From Paraburkholderia sp. IMGN_8 (GTDB taxonomy: Bacteria > Pseudomonadota > Gammaproteobacteria > Burkholderiales > Burkholderiaceae), in the NCBI RefSeq assembly GCF_038050405.1, contig NZ_CP150901.1, positions 2,728,001 to 2,792,000 of the forward strand: DNA of 64,000 nt, given 5' to 3'. The notes under the pieces were generated by a model. That model searched no databases, was not told the DNA's origin, and saw only the letters and a program-made list of their open reading frames with translations. The position numbers were made by a program, and so were the translations under genes. Within the stretch, counting starts at the first letter, position 1; the number at the start of each line of letters is the position of its first letter. Below are positions 35,687 to 44,052 of this stretch, one piece after another.

Positions 35687-35715
35687 ATTCTGCTGGTTGA
35701 GAGGACCGGCAGAAT
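35687..35715 (-). other. Second hairpin just before the terminator
   Basis: An 11-bp stem, ATTCTGCTGGT and ACCGGCAGAAT with one G-T pair and a seven-base loop, ends five bases from the terminator stem. On the minus strand the order is this hairpin and then the terminator, so the 3' end of the transcript would carry two adjacent structures. A processed 3' UTR RNA is possible, but this is inference only. Confidence 0.5.
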
Positions 35716-35892
35716 CCGAGGGCGGCCACCGCGCCTGAGAACGCGGCAGCCCGGTCACAAGATATCGCCGTTTCATCGTCGCGCGAATCGATGTTTACCG
35801 CCATGGCGTACGATGCGGCGGCAGCCATTGCGTAGGTGTTGCCGGTGCGCGTTTCCTGATGTGCCCTGACTGGGCTATGCGGCGGAGAACCC

Positions 35893-36630
35893 TCATTCAT
35901 TGATGCGGGCCTGCTCCATGAGATTTTCGACGACGGCGCGAATTGCTTCATTCAATCGCTCCGTTTCCAGTTGCTGCCGGATGCTGTCCTGCAATGCGCC
36001 GAAGCTGGGAATCTGCACCGACGTTATCGCATCAAGCGCGAACAGTCCGTTTCCGCCGCCGACCGTGACCGATGTCACAGGCACGCCGTCCGCGAAAAAT
36101 CCAGTCACCGATGCGGTGATCGGATGCGGCATATCCGTCGCAGCAGGACCGGCAGCCGGTGCAGGAATGGCTGGTCCTTGTGTCATCGCAGGCAGGCTAC
36201 TGACGATCCGCCAGTAGCGCGCCCTGACGTCGGCATCCGTCACCGGCTCGGGACGTACCGCGTCACGCACGTACAGCCGAATTGCCGCGATGGTTTGGAC
36301 CGCTTGCGGCGTGTGCTGCGCGATCAGGCCGGTAGTGGCGTAGTGCCGTTTCCCGGCAGCCTGCCGCAACAATTCCAGTGCGATGAGTCGGTGTTTAAGC
36401 GTACGGCGTAACACGACCGTGTCGCGTTCTCTGGACTCGGCGACGGCGTTGTCGAGGTCCGACTGCGTAATGTACCTGCCGTTCACGGATGCAACGACGG
36501 CGGAATGAGGTGGTTGGATCGCGTCTGCGGCTGGTGCCGATGCAACGCCTGCCGCCGTAGCCGCGAACGGGCACACGCTGGCGACGAAGGCAGATAACAG
36601 CGCTGTCGAAAAGCGGATTACGCATTTCAT
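35893..36630 (-). CDS. SurA_N-like periplasmic chaperone without a recognisable PPIase domain
   Basis: The product has 245 residues from ATG 36630 (AAGGA six bases upstream). A signal peptide covers about 1-27 (LLSAFVASVCPFAATAAG). Residues 43-100 match the SurA/PpiD/EpsD N-terminal region: VASVNGRYITQSDLDNAVAE, then LKHRLIALELLRQAA. In that family a parvulin domain of about 95 residues follows. Here a Pro/Ala-rich stretch and a short VTVGGGNGLFALDAI segment take its place. I infer a chaperone-like periplasmic protein without isomerase activity. It is followed by two hairpins and a terminator. Confidence 0.72.
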   Translation of the reverse strand: MKCVIRFSTALLSAFVASVCPFAATAAGVASAPAADAIQPPHSAVVASVNGRYITQSDLDNAVAESRERDTVVLRRTLKHRLIALELLRQAAGKRHYATTGLIAQHTPQAVQTIAAIRLYVRDAVRPEPVTDADVRARYWRIVSSLPAMTQGPAIPAPAAGPAATDMPHPITASVTGFFADGVPVTSVTVGGGNGLFALDAITSVQIPSFGALQDSIRQQLETERLNEAIRAVVENLMEQARINE

Positions 36631-36925
36631 TGTTCGTCCTTCACGGCTGCGTTGTGCGCTGCCACATGGGCAACTTTACAGATCCGTGACACAGCAGGCA
36701 GCTATCAAACATGATAGGTATCGATGCCTTTTTTTTTTGGTAGAACTGAGGCGACCACGGTCGAGTCGAAAAGGCGCCCCGATACACTCGGCGGCATCAG
36801 GCCGGGGCCGTGGCAGGCGGTCGTGTGGTGGAGCAAACAGTGCGCCGGGCATGCAAGCGCCCATCGCAGCCACGCCGGTATACCGTCAGCGAAAGAACGA
36901 ACGGACAACATGGGGGAAACGGGCC

Positions 36926-38332
36926 ATGAGCGCGAGTGAACGTACCCAGGTAAACGAACCGCACCCGGTCGTCCGGCTCGCCACGCAGATCTATGCGCGT
37001 CTGCTACTTGTGGGTTTCGCCCTTGTTCCCGCCTATCTCATCGGATATCTGTTCTTCTTTCAGGATGCCGCTCTCCGCTTTGAAAATCACGCATTCCACG
37101 AAATTGCAATTGCCGCGGCGACCCTGGAGGGCCTCTTTGTCACCTATGTGACGTGGCGGTGTTACCGTTCTTCGGGTGAGCCGCTGCTGCGCTGGATGAC
37201 GCTGGGCTTCTTCGGGTTCGTGTTGATTTACGCGCTGCATGGCGCTTTCACCGGGCTCGCCCATCACAACATCTGGCTCTTTCTGCTCTATGGACCGGCA
37301 TCGAGGCTGGCCATGTCGGTTTTGCTGCTGGTCGGGCTGCTGTCGTACAGTAAGCCGGCAGACCCCGTCAACAGGCGCGTGGACACCCGGTACTGGCTGG
37401 CATGGGTCATGACCTTTCTCGTCGTGGACGTGCTGGTTGCGCTTCTGGCGAATTCGGACCTTGCCGGCATCTTCACCGTCCGGGTGATGGAGAGCGCGGC
37501 GCTCGTCTTTTCGACGCTGAACGTTACCTGCCTACTGTTGCGCCGGATCCGCTCTCCGCTGATGCTGATCTACGCCATCTCGGTGTCATCGTTCGCCCTC
37601 TCGTCGTTGGCTTTCCTTCTCGGAAAGCCGTGGAATCACATGTGGTGGCTCGCGCACGCGATATTTGCAGGCGGCTTCTTCCTGCTGAGCTACGGTGTGG
37701 TGCAGGCTTTTCTCACGACACGTTCATTCGCCACGATCTACAGCCAGGAAGAACTCACGAGGCGTCTCGCCGAGGCGATGGCGCGCACCGAAAGCGCGCT
37801 ACAGGAACTGCAGCGGACCAACCAGACGCTGGAACATCTGGCTTCGACCGATCCGCTTACCGGTGCGGCCAATCGACGCAAATTCATTGAGCGCGTCGGT
37901 GCAGAAATCGCCCGGGCGAAGCGGGACGGTGCGCCGTTTTCGCTGCTGTCGCTTGATCTGGACAATTTCAAGTGGATCAACGACTGCTATGGACATCAGG
38001 TCGGAGACACGGTCCTGCAAGGCTTCGTGCAGGCCTGCCTCGATGCGATCCGGCCATACGACGGCGTTGCTCGGGTCGGAGGGGAGGAGTTCATGGTCTT
38101 GCTGCCGAAAGCTGGCCTGGACGCTGCACTGGCGATTGGGGAGCGCGTCCGTCAGGCGACCGCGAGTACTCTGTTCGCCAGAGAGATCGGACGCAGTATC
38201 TCCGTCACGGTCAGTATCGGCATATCTCAATTCGGCAGGGACGGCAACACGATCGATGCGATCCTGCGTGTCGCCGACGAACGGCTCTACCACGCGAAAC
38301 GTTGTGGACGCAACTGTGTGATTGCTGTGTAG
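36926..38332 (+). CDS. Membrane diguanylate cyclase (GGDEF)
   Basis: The product has 468 residues from ATG 36926, which follows a G-rich sequence. The open frame extends upstream, but those codons look non-coding. Residues 20-285 hold about eight membrane helices (LLLVGFALVPAYLIGYLFFF; WVMTFLVVDVLVALLA; others), forming an integral sensor. A coiled coil (ELTRRLAEAMARTESALQEL) leads to the GGDEF domain, with DPLTGAANRRKF at about 307 and active site RVGGEEFMVLL (GGEEF, about 385). It should make cyclic di-GMP. An inhibitory RxxD site is not obvious. EAL/HDOD and PilZ-BcsA proteins lie elsewhere in the window. Confidence 0.93.
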   Translation: MSASERTQVNEPHPVVRLATQIYARLLLVGFALVPAYLIGYLFFFQDAALRFENHAFHEIAIAAATLEGLFVTYVTWRCYRSSGEPLLRWMTLGFFGFVLIYALHGAFTGLAHHNIWLFLLYGPASRLAMSVLLLVGLLSYSKPADPVNRRVDTRYWLAWVMTFLVVDVLVALLANSDLAGIFTVRVMESAALVFSTLNVTCLLLRRIRSPLMLIYAISVSSFALSSLAFLLGKPWNHMWWLAHAIFAGGFFLLSYGVVQAFLTTRSFATIYSQEELTRRLAEAMARTESALQELQRTNQTLEHLASTDPLTGAANRRKFIERVGAEIARAKRDGAPFSLLSLDLDNFKWINDCYGHQVGDTVLQGFVQACLDAIRPYDGVARVGGEEFMVLLPKAGLDAALAIGERVRQATASTLFAREIGRSISVTVSIGISQFGRDGNTIDAILRVADERLYHAKRCGRNCVIAV

Positions 38333-38413
38333 CAGCCGCCCGCCAAAGAGCCAGGGCCTGTTCACATATGAAACAAGCCAATATTGGTCTGCCATAGCGT
38401 TACTGCATGACTG

Positions 38414-38710
38414 CGTTTCACTGCCCTGCACCGCCGCATCGATCCGGTTCTGCCGCAATTGCATACGCGCATCCGACGAGCCGTCCGTGCCCACGACCTT
38501 GATCGCCGGCTTACCGGCCTTCACGCAGTGCTCGCCGCTCCAGCTCGCGATATCGTTCGGGAACGACGTGCGGCGGCTCGTGCCGACCATCTTGCCGCAC
38601 AGCGCGTCCATCGAGGCGAACTCGCCAGCGCGCGCTTTCACGGTGTAGAACTGCGGGCCGGTGGTGATGTAATCGAGGAAGTTCACCGACTCACGACGCG
38701 CCGGCAGATC
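38414..38710 (-). pseudogene. Solute-binding protein fragment (SBP_bac_3)
   Basis: The minus strand encodes about 99 residues that match the middle of polar amino acid ABC transporter binding proteins: RRESVNFLDYITTGPQFYTV, then MDALCGKMVGTSRRTSFPND and IKVVGTDGSSDARMQLRQNR. Both ends are missing, and no start codon or ribosome site belongs to it. It abuts a LysR fragment on the other strand, so a rearrangement joined two truncated genes. Confidence 0.8.
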
Positions 38711-38712
38711 GG

Positions 38713-39006
38713 CGCGGCTGGATGCTGTGGCTGCAGCAGGAAGGCAATCTTGCCGCGCATACGTATCGGGAGCAGGTTTTCGACACGCTGGATCTGGCAT
38801 TCAGCGCCGCGGCACGTGGCCTGGGGGTCGCGTTGGGCGACCTGAACCTGGTCCAAGAGAATCTGACAAGCGGGTCACTGGTGACGCCGTTTACTCGCGT
38901 GGTGGAGACCGGCGCCGGGTACTACCTGGTGCATCCGCCGCGCAACGAATATCGCGAGAAATTGAAACCGCTTTTGAGGTGGTTGCAGGCTAGCGTTGCA
39001 GCGTAA
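38713..39006 (+). pseudogene. LysR regulator C-terminal fragment
   Basis: The plus strand reads WMLWLQQEGNLAAHTYREQV, then FDTLDLAFSAAARGLGVALG and a tail ending PRNEYREKLKPLLRWLQASV. This is the last third of a GcvA-like LysR substrate-binding domain. The helix-turn-helix and most of the effector domain are absent. The fragment starts within a few bases of the opposing binding-protein fragment. Confidence 0.78.
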
Positions 39007-39476
39007 GTACTCGGGTACTCCGGAGTCGCGTCGATTGCGTACAGGGATCCCGGCAACTTCGCGATCAACATCCAGGCGGGTGCCGGCGTAAGAAACAGTT
39101 CAACACTTTTCCTCCATCAATGGCTGGCGGGCTGCGTGCGGCGGTTTGATTCGCAGTGCAAGCTGATTCGTACCCCGCCGCCTTAATTTATTTTTTAACG
39201 CGCTATTTATTTTCGATGCCATATCATCGGAGCGTTCGTTTTCGTCCGCACTGGCTGTAACGCGTCCAGTTAGCCGATTTGAAAACCATGCTGTAGACCG
39301 GCACTCCCCATTGGGGCCATTGGAATTGCGTTGCACGCAATAATCAGCAAACGAGTTCTGAAGTTTTCGCAATTCGCTCGGCAAAGGATTGCAAAAACAT
39401 TACATGCTCGTTTATGGCGCTGATGGATAGAGCAATTGATTCCCTCAATCCCCGCTAAATCACGGAGCCAACAGGT
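39007..39476. promoter_or_regulatory. Porin upstream region
   Basis: These 470 bases include an AT-rich stretch (about 39183-39225) well below the local GC. It probably carries the porin promoter, although I cannot fix the -35 and -10 boxes. An open frame of 94 codons on the minus strand (39100-39384) has no ribosome site or recognisable family. Confidence 0.4.
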
Positions 39477-40637
39477 ATGAAGAAGTCTTTACTCGCGGTC
39501 GCGCTCTCCGGAGCCTTGACTATTTCGGCGCACGCGCAAAGCAGCGTGACACTCTACGGTCTCATCGATACGGGCCTGGTTTACACGAACAATCAGCTCG
39601 GACATAGCAACTGGCAGGAAGTGACCAGCTCGACACAGAACACGGTCTTCGGCCTCAAGGGTTCGGAGGATCTCGGCGGTGGTTTGCACGCGGTCTTCAA
39701 GCTGGAGCAAGGATTCCTTCTGAATAACGGCACCCAGGCGTTCTCCGGCGATGGCTTCGGCTCTCAGGCTTGGGTCGGATTGCAAAGCGATCCATACGGC
39801 ACCTTGACGTTCGGCCGCCAGTTCGACGTGATGAACGACCTCGTCGGACCGCTCACGGCAGGGTCCAACACGTGGGGCGGCAACATGGCCGCGCATCCGT
39901 TCGAAAACGACAACCTTGCTGCGGACTCGGTCGTTGTCAACAATACGGTCAAGTACGCGAGCCCGACTTTCCACGGCGTCACTTTCGAAACGATGTATGC
40001 CTTCAGCAACAAGGCAGGCAGCTTCGCGAACAACCGCTCATACGGTTTCGGCGTTTCGTACTCGGAGGGTCCTGTCAATCTTGCCGCCGGATACCTGCAA
40101 TTCAACAACGCAGGCAGCGGGGGCGGCGCCGTTATCCAGGGCGATACCAGCGCGAACTTCCTTGCACAACGCCAGCGTATCTGGTCGCTTGGCGGTAACT
40201 ACACCTTCGGGCCGGCAACCGTCGGATTGGTCTGGAGCCATACCCAGATAGACAACACGTCGGGCGTGTTCTCCTTCGGCACCGGCACTTACCTCGGTGC
40301 CAACGACTCTTCCGCTGGAACCCTTGGCGGCTCACTCCGTCTCGACAACTACGAAGTGAACGCGAAGTACGCGATCACGCCGGCGTTGAGCGTGTCGGGC
40401 GAGTACACCTACACGCATGGCGCATATAACGGCTCGTCGCCGGGATGGAATACGGCGATGCTCCAGACCGATTACGCGCTCAGCAAGCGCACCGACTTCT
40501 ATCTTGAAGGTGTCTATCAGAACGTGCATGGTGCGCCTGCAGACTCCGTGCTCTCGCATGCCATGATCAACACGCTTTCGCCGTCGTCGACGAATACGCA
40601 AGTGGCGGTCACGGTGGGCATGCGTCACGCGTTCTGA
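39477..40637 (+). CDS. Gram-negative outer-membrane porin (Burkholderia type)
   Basis: The product has 386 residues. The signal peptide is MKKSLLAVALSGALTISAHAQ, and the mature protein starts SSVTLYGLIDTGLVY. The family motifs are VFGLKGSEDLGGGLHAVFKL and LTFGRQFDVMNDLVG, and the final residue is Phe (VGMRHAF). ATG 39477 is preceded by CGGAG plus a spacer of about eight bases. It is a monocistronic general-diffusion channel in the outer membrane. A perfect 13-bp hairpin follows the stop codon. Confidence 0.95.
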   Translation: MKKSLLAVALSGALTISAHAQSSVTLYGLIDTGLVYTNNQLGHSNWQEVTSSTQNTVFGLKGSEDLGGGLHAVFKLEQGFLLNNGTQAFSGDGFGSQAWVGLQSDPYGTLTFGRQFDVMNDLVGPLTAGSNTWGGNMAAHPFENDNLAADSVVVNNTVKYASPTFHGVTFETMYAFSNKAGSFANNRSYGFGVSYSEGPVNLAAGYLQFNNAGSGGGAVIQGDTSANFLAQRQRIWSLGGNYTFGPATVGLVWSHTQIDNTSGVFSFGTGTYLGANDSSAGTLGGSLRLDNYEVNAKYAITPALSVSGEYTYTHGAYNGSSPGWNTAMLQTDYALSKRTDFYLEGVYQNVHGAPADSVLSHAMINTLSPSSTNTQVAVTVGMRHAF

Positions 40638-40664
40638 CCGGCCTCGCATGACGCGACCGGCAAT

Positions 40665-40696
40665 GACGTATGCCTGAGCCCTATCAGGCATACGTC
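40665..40696 (+). terminator. Perfect 13-bp hairpin downstream of the porin gene
   Basis: The inverted repeat GACGTATGCCTGA / TCAGGCATACGTC with a six-base loop begins 28 bases after the porin stop. There is no T-tract, so it may act as a 3'-end stabiliser or a Rho-assisted terminator rather than a classical intrinsic terminator. Confidence 0.6.
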
Positions 40697-40873
40697 CCGT
40701 TCAACCGCATCAAACGGCGCCCCACATGGCCGGAGACGCCTGTGACGAGGATCATTGTGCCGCTCCACGTTCCTGCTGCTTGCCCCACACATATCCCGGT
40801 AGTAATCTAGGCCCTGCCGAAACGGTGCCTGCCCGCACCACATTGTGGTCGCATGAAACGAGACCGGAATTCA

Positions 40874-41308
40874 ATGCAAAAAGATCCAATGAATCCATCG
40901 GAACGTATTGACCAGCTGATCGCAGAAATCACAGACTGGCGTGGCAAAACGTTCGCCGGCATCCGCAAGAACATCCTCGAGGCCGACCGGGAGATAATCG
41001 AGGAATGGAAGTGGATGGGAAGCCCGGTGTGGTCTCGCGACGGAATGATCGCGGTCGCCAACGCCCACAAAGGAAAGGTGAAGCTTACCTTTGCCCACGG
41101 GGCGAGCCTTCCAGATCCTGACAAGCTCTTCAACGCGGGCCTCGAAGGCAACGCGAGACGAGCGATCGATTTTTTCGAGGGTGACAAGATTAATGAGCGC
41201 GCTCTAAAAAATCTCGTCCGTGCCGCTATTGATTACAACCAGAGCACATTGAAGAAGAATGCGCCTGCGGGTACTCGAGCGAAAGTACCCAAAAGTACAA
41301 AAACATGA
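40874..41308 (+). CDS. DUF1801 (YdhG-like) protein
   Basis: The product has 144 residues if translation begins at ATG 40874 (GGA five bases upstream). ATG 40853 and 40889 are alternatives. The family core is clear: EADREIIEEWKWMGSPVWSR, VKLTFAHGASLPDPDKLFNA, GNARRAIDFFEGDKINERAL. DUF1801 proteins are small cytoplasmic alpha/beta proteins of unknown biochemical function, often found as single genes as here. Confidence 0.88.
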   Translation: MQKDPMNPSERIDQLIAEITDWRGKTFAGIRKNILEADREIIEEWKWMGSPVWSRDGMIAVANAHKGKVKLTFAHGASLPDPDKLFNAGLEGNARRAIDFFEGDKINERALKNLVRAAIDYNQSTLKKNAPAGTRAKVPKSTKT

Positions 41309-41368
41309 AGCTATAGCTTTTTCTCGCGTGTGTCGTGCGGTCATGTCGGTCGGAAAGTGTGCGGTCAG

Positions 41369-42229
41369 CTATGTATTTGCTACCAGCAGTTCCTCCGCAT
41401 TGTTTGGCGGACGCAGATCATCTGTCCTGCCCACGAAGTAGCGCTGGGTGAGATCGGCCGCCGAGACGTGCCGTGTTTCTCTAAAGCCAGCTTCGTGAGC
41501 GAGCGCCAGGATCTCCGGCGGGGTGAAGAAGCTGAGGAACGGTGTCCCGCTTGCTCGCGCGCCCTTCTCCGCCATCTCAAGCCCGGGACGTACCTCGGGG
41601 TCCGCCAGCTCCAGCGGGAGCAGGAACGTCATGGCGAGCGTCGATCCTGGGGCGAGAGCCGCGACCTGGCGCAGCGTGGCCGCGTTCGCATCCCTGGTGA
41701 GATACATGCTGACGCCCGTGGAGACCACGATTGCCGGCTTGCTGTCATCGAAGCCGGCAGTCACGAGCCCGTCCCGCCAGTTCCCTCCCGCCTCGAAATC
41801 GACCGGCACGAAGCGCAGCCAGTCCGGGACGCCGAAGCCGAGCTCGATCAGGCGCTGACGCTTCCATGCCTGAGGACCTGGCTTGTCAATCTCGAACACC
41901 CTGAGGCGGGACGCGATCTCCGGCCTCCGCTGGGCGAAGCTGTCAAGGCCAGCGCCGAGGATGACATACTGACCAAGCCCGCGGCCAGCCTGTTCCACGA
42001 CCAGGTCCTCAATGAAGCGGGCACGCGCCACGATTGAGGCGCGAAATGGCCGAGTGAACTGCGGGTCCATGTCCCCGCGGCCGCGCCAGCCCTTGTCCGG
42101 CGCCAGCAGCTTGAGGCCGATGTCGTCTTCCAGCACATGCGGCGGGGCGTCGGCCTCGACATGCAGAGCGCGCCACAAGGCGACTCGCGCGGCGGTGCTG
42201 TCCGGCGCTACATCTCGCTTGTCGTTCAT
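41369..42229 (-). CDS. LCM/PPM1-type class I methyltransferase
   Basis: The product has 286 residues from ATG 42229 (AGGA nine bases upstream). The leucine carboxyl methyltransferase fold family in bacteria shows the motifs seen here: FTRPFRASIVARARFIEDLV, YVILGAGLDSFAQRRP (SAM binding), VFEIDKPGPQAWKRQRL, IVVSTGVSMYLTRD and ALAHEAGFRETRHVSAADLT. Such bacterial proteins O-methylate small-molecule carboxylates or unknown substrates. It is monocistronic and convergent with the DUF1801 gene. Confidence 0.9.
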   Translation of the reverse strand: MNDKRDVAPDSTAARVALWRALHVEADAPPHVLEDDIGLKLLAPDKGWRGRGDMDPQFTRPFRASIVARARFIEDLVVEQAGRGLGQYVILGAGLDSFAQRRPEIASRLRVFEIDKPGPQAWKRQRLIELGFGVPDWLRFVPVDFEAGGNWRDGLVTAGFDDSKPAIVVSTGVSMYLTRDANAATLRQVAALAPGSTLAMTFLLPLELADPEVRPGLEMAEKGARASGTPFLSFFTPPEILALAHEAGFRETRHVSAADLTQRYFVGRTDDLRPPNNAEELLVANT

Positions 42230-42327
42230 GACTTTCAATCCTGTTTGTTCATCTTCGCCTGAAGCTGACCTACTAGTGCCACGCGATGCAAGAAAGCGTT
42301 GTTGCTTCGGTCCCTTGGCGAATCACG

Positions 42328-43566
42328 TCAATAACACTCGATGATCTTCTGAAGCTTTTCGGGAGAGACCACCAGCCGTTGAAGCCTCAAAGTCGCCGCA
42401 TCCGCATCGCCCCGTTCAAGCAGCGCGGCAATCGACAGCAACTCGCCGAGTACGCCGCCGCCGTTCAGGATGGCCTCGCGGATGGAATCAGAAACGGGTA
42501 ACTCATCGACAAAGGCGCGAAGCTCCATGTGACAAGCAACATGTAGAAGCGACAGCATGCCCGTAAGATACGCCGTGGCCACCAGCAAAGGCGGTCCGTC
42601 CGCCATCGCGTCGATCGCCTGTTCCATGAAATGTGCCCGTCGCTGTGCGAGCAATGCGAGCGGATCCTCCTCGACCGGAAGCCCGTCCCGGTTAGCGTAA
42701 AGCAGAAGTCCGCACCAATGCAGCAGCCTGCGGCTGCCGGCTATCGAAAGGGCCTGCTTCAGCGATGAAATGGGCTCCGTTTTGCCGTTAGGCTGTTCAC
42801 TGCTGTTTGCGAGCCGCAACAGTTGGGCTACCAGCATGGGTGTCTCTTTCAGCGCCCGGGCAATACTACCCAGGGGGGCATCGCTGCCGACAAGGTCGAA
42901 CACTTGAAGGATGGCCCTCACGGGGGGCATCGAGCGCTTACCGGAAAGAATCTGCGGCTTCGCGAAATAATAGCCCTGCAGCAAATCACAACCCAGTTGC
43001 CGTGCAAGCTCCGCATCCTCTGCGTACTCAACCTTCTCAGCGAGCACGACCTTTCCCGCCCGTTTGAACTGGCTGACCAGCTCCGGTAACTCGGCGCGCT
43101 CCACGAACGGCCAGTCGATCTTGACGATGTCGACGGATGGAAGAAACCGCCGGATATCGTCAGTCATGGTCCTGACGTCGTCCAGCGCTATCTGGAAGCC
43201 CGCGCCTCGCAACTCGCTGCATCGTCGCGAGAGGACCGAACTCGGTTCGACCGACTCCAGGATCTCCAGAACGAAACGCGACGCCGGCAGCACATCGGGG
43301 TAGTCCGAGAACAGAAAATCATGTGGGCAGTTAAGGAAGGCGGCCTTGCTCCCGACAAGCCGCTCGAGACCGATCGAGGCCACTGCGCGCTCCACCACCG
43401 CTGTCGTACAGCGCAGGTCGTCGTCGATCCGGGCGACCCCGGTGGGTCCATCCCTGAACAGAAGTTCGTACGCGACAACGCGACCGGCCCGATCCATGAT
43501 CGGCTGACGCGCCACAAACACAGCCGTATCGCCCGGCGCTGTGGCCTCGACTGGTACGCTGATCAC
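42328..43566 (-). CDS. EAL-HDOD signalling protein
   Basis: The product has 412 residues with GTG start 43566 (GGGAG upstream). Residues 1-205 are an EAL-like domain in which the catalytic EAL reads ELL (AYELLFRD), DDF is DDV, and VKIDWP and AEKVEY are retained. The ending QGYYFAKP is standard. Residues 208-400 are the HDOD domain (LGSIARALKETPMLVAQLLR). In this YuxH/CdgJ-like family the EAL part is generally not an active phosphodiesterase and may bind c-di-GMP or partner proteins. It is monocistronic. Confidence 0.92.
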   Translation of the reverse strand: MISVPVEATAPGDTAVFVARQPIMDRAGRVVAYELLFRDGPTGVARIDDDLRCTTAVVERAVASIGLERLVGSKAAFLNCPHDFLFSDYPDVLPASRFVLEILESVEPSSVLSRRCSELRGAGFQIALDDVRTMTDDIRRFLPSVDIVKIDWPFVERAELPELVSQFKRAGKVVLAEKVEYAEDAELARQLGCDLLQGYYFAKPQILSGKRSMPPVRAILQVFDLVGSDAPLGSIARALKETPMLVAQLLRLANSSEQPNGKTEPISSLKQALSIAGSRRLLHWCGLLLYANRDGLPVEEDPLALLAQRRAHFMEQAIDAMADGPPLLVATAYLTGMLSLLHVACHMELRAFVDELPVSDSIREAILNGGGVLGELLSIAALLERGDADAATLRLQRLVVSPEKLQKIIECY

Positions 43567-43929
43567 GATTGGCTCCCGCTGGAAAGTTTTTCAATAGATG
43601 GGACGACGCGTTTCCGCCACCCTTCGCCGGCCTGCAAGAGAGGATTGATGCCCAAACCTGGTCGGCACATTATCAAAGTTAGTATGGCAACCCGCTGACC
43701 AGAAAGGCATGTAATAGCCGGCAAGGAAACCGCTATACGACGCTTGTTCCCGTTTCCGTTCCTGATAATGTCCGCGGGACATCGCTATAACCACCCGGGA
43801 AACAGAAAATACGCTACGGGTGCACATAAATGTTTGCATCATATTCCGAAATCGGTTTTTCCACCGCGCACGAGCCGTCAGAATCAGCGCCTGGCAACGT
43901 ATACTTCTGGCGCACAGCCTGGAGACAAA
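43567..43929. other. Intergenic gap, nothing recognised
   Basis: This 363-base stretch lies upstream of the EAL-HDOD gene on the minus strand and probably contains its promoter. I see no gene or strong hairpin. Confidence 0.3.
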
Positions 43930-44052
43930 ATGACCGTACCGCGTTCCGTGCGGTGCCTATGTGGCGCCGTCAATATCGAGCTAAATGAGAGATCGCGTAG
44001 GTGCGAGAGCGGCGCAAACGGATGGTCACCAAACAACTCGAGTGTTTGGTAG
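43930..44052 (+). pseudogene. GFA-domain N-terminal fragment
   Basis: ATG 43930 (GGAG upstream) opens a frame whose first residues, SVRCLCGAVNIELNE, match the start of glutathione-dependent formaldehyde-activating (GFA/CENP-V) proteins, including the zinc-binding CxC. The pattern is lost after about 20 residues, and the frame ends at 44052, overlapping the end of the LRR gene. The remaining 100 or so residues of a GFA protein are absent. Confidence 0.6.

Noticed and set aside
37799..38800. 333-codon minus-strand protein ending in a binding-protein domain
   Set aside because: Only the segment at 38414-38710 is binding-protein-like. The rest is antisense to the diguanylate cyclase gene and to the LysR fragment.
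39100..39384. 94-codon minus-strand gene upstream of the porin
   Set aside because: No ribosome site, signal or family resemblance. The AT-rich part is better explained as the porin control region.
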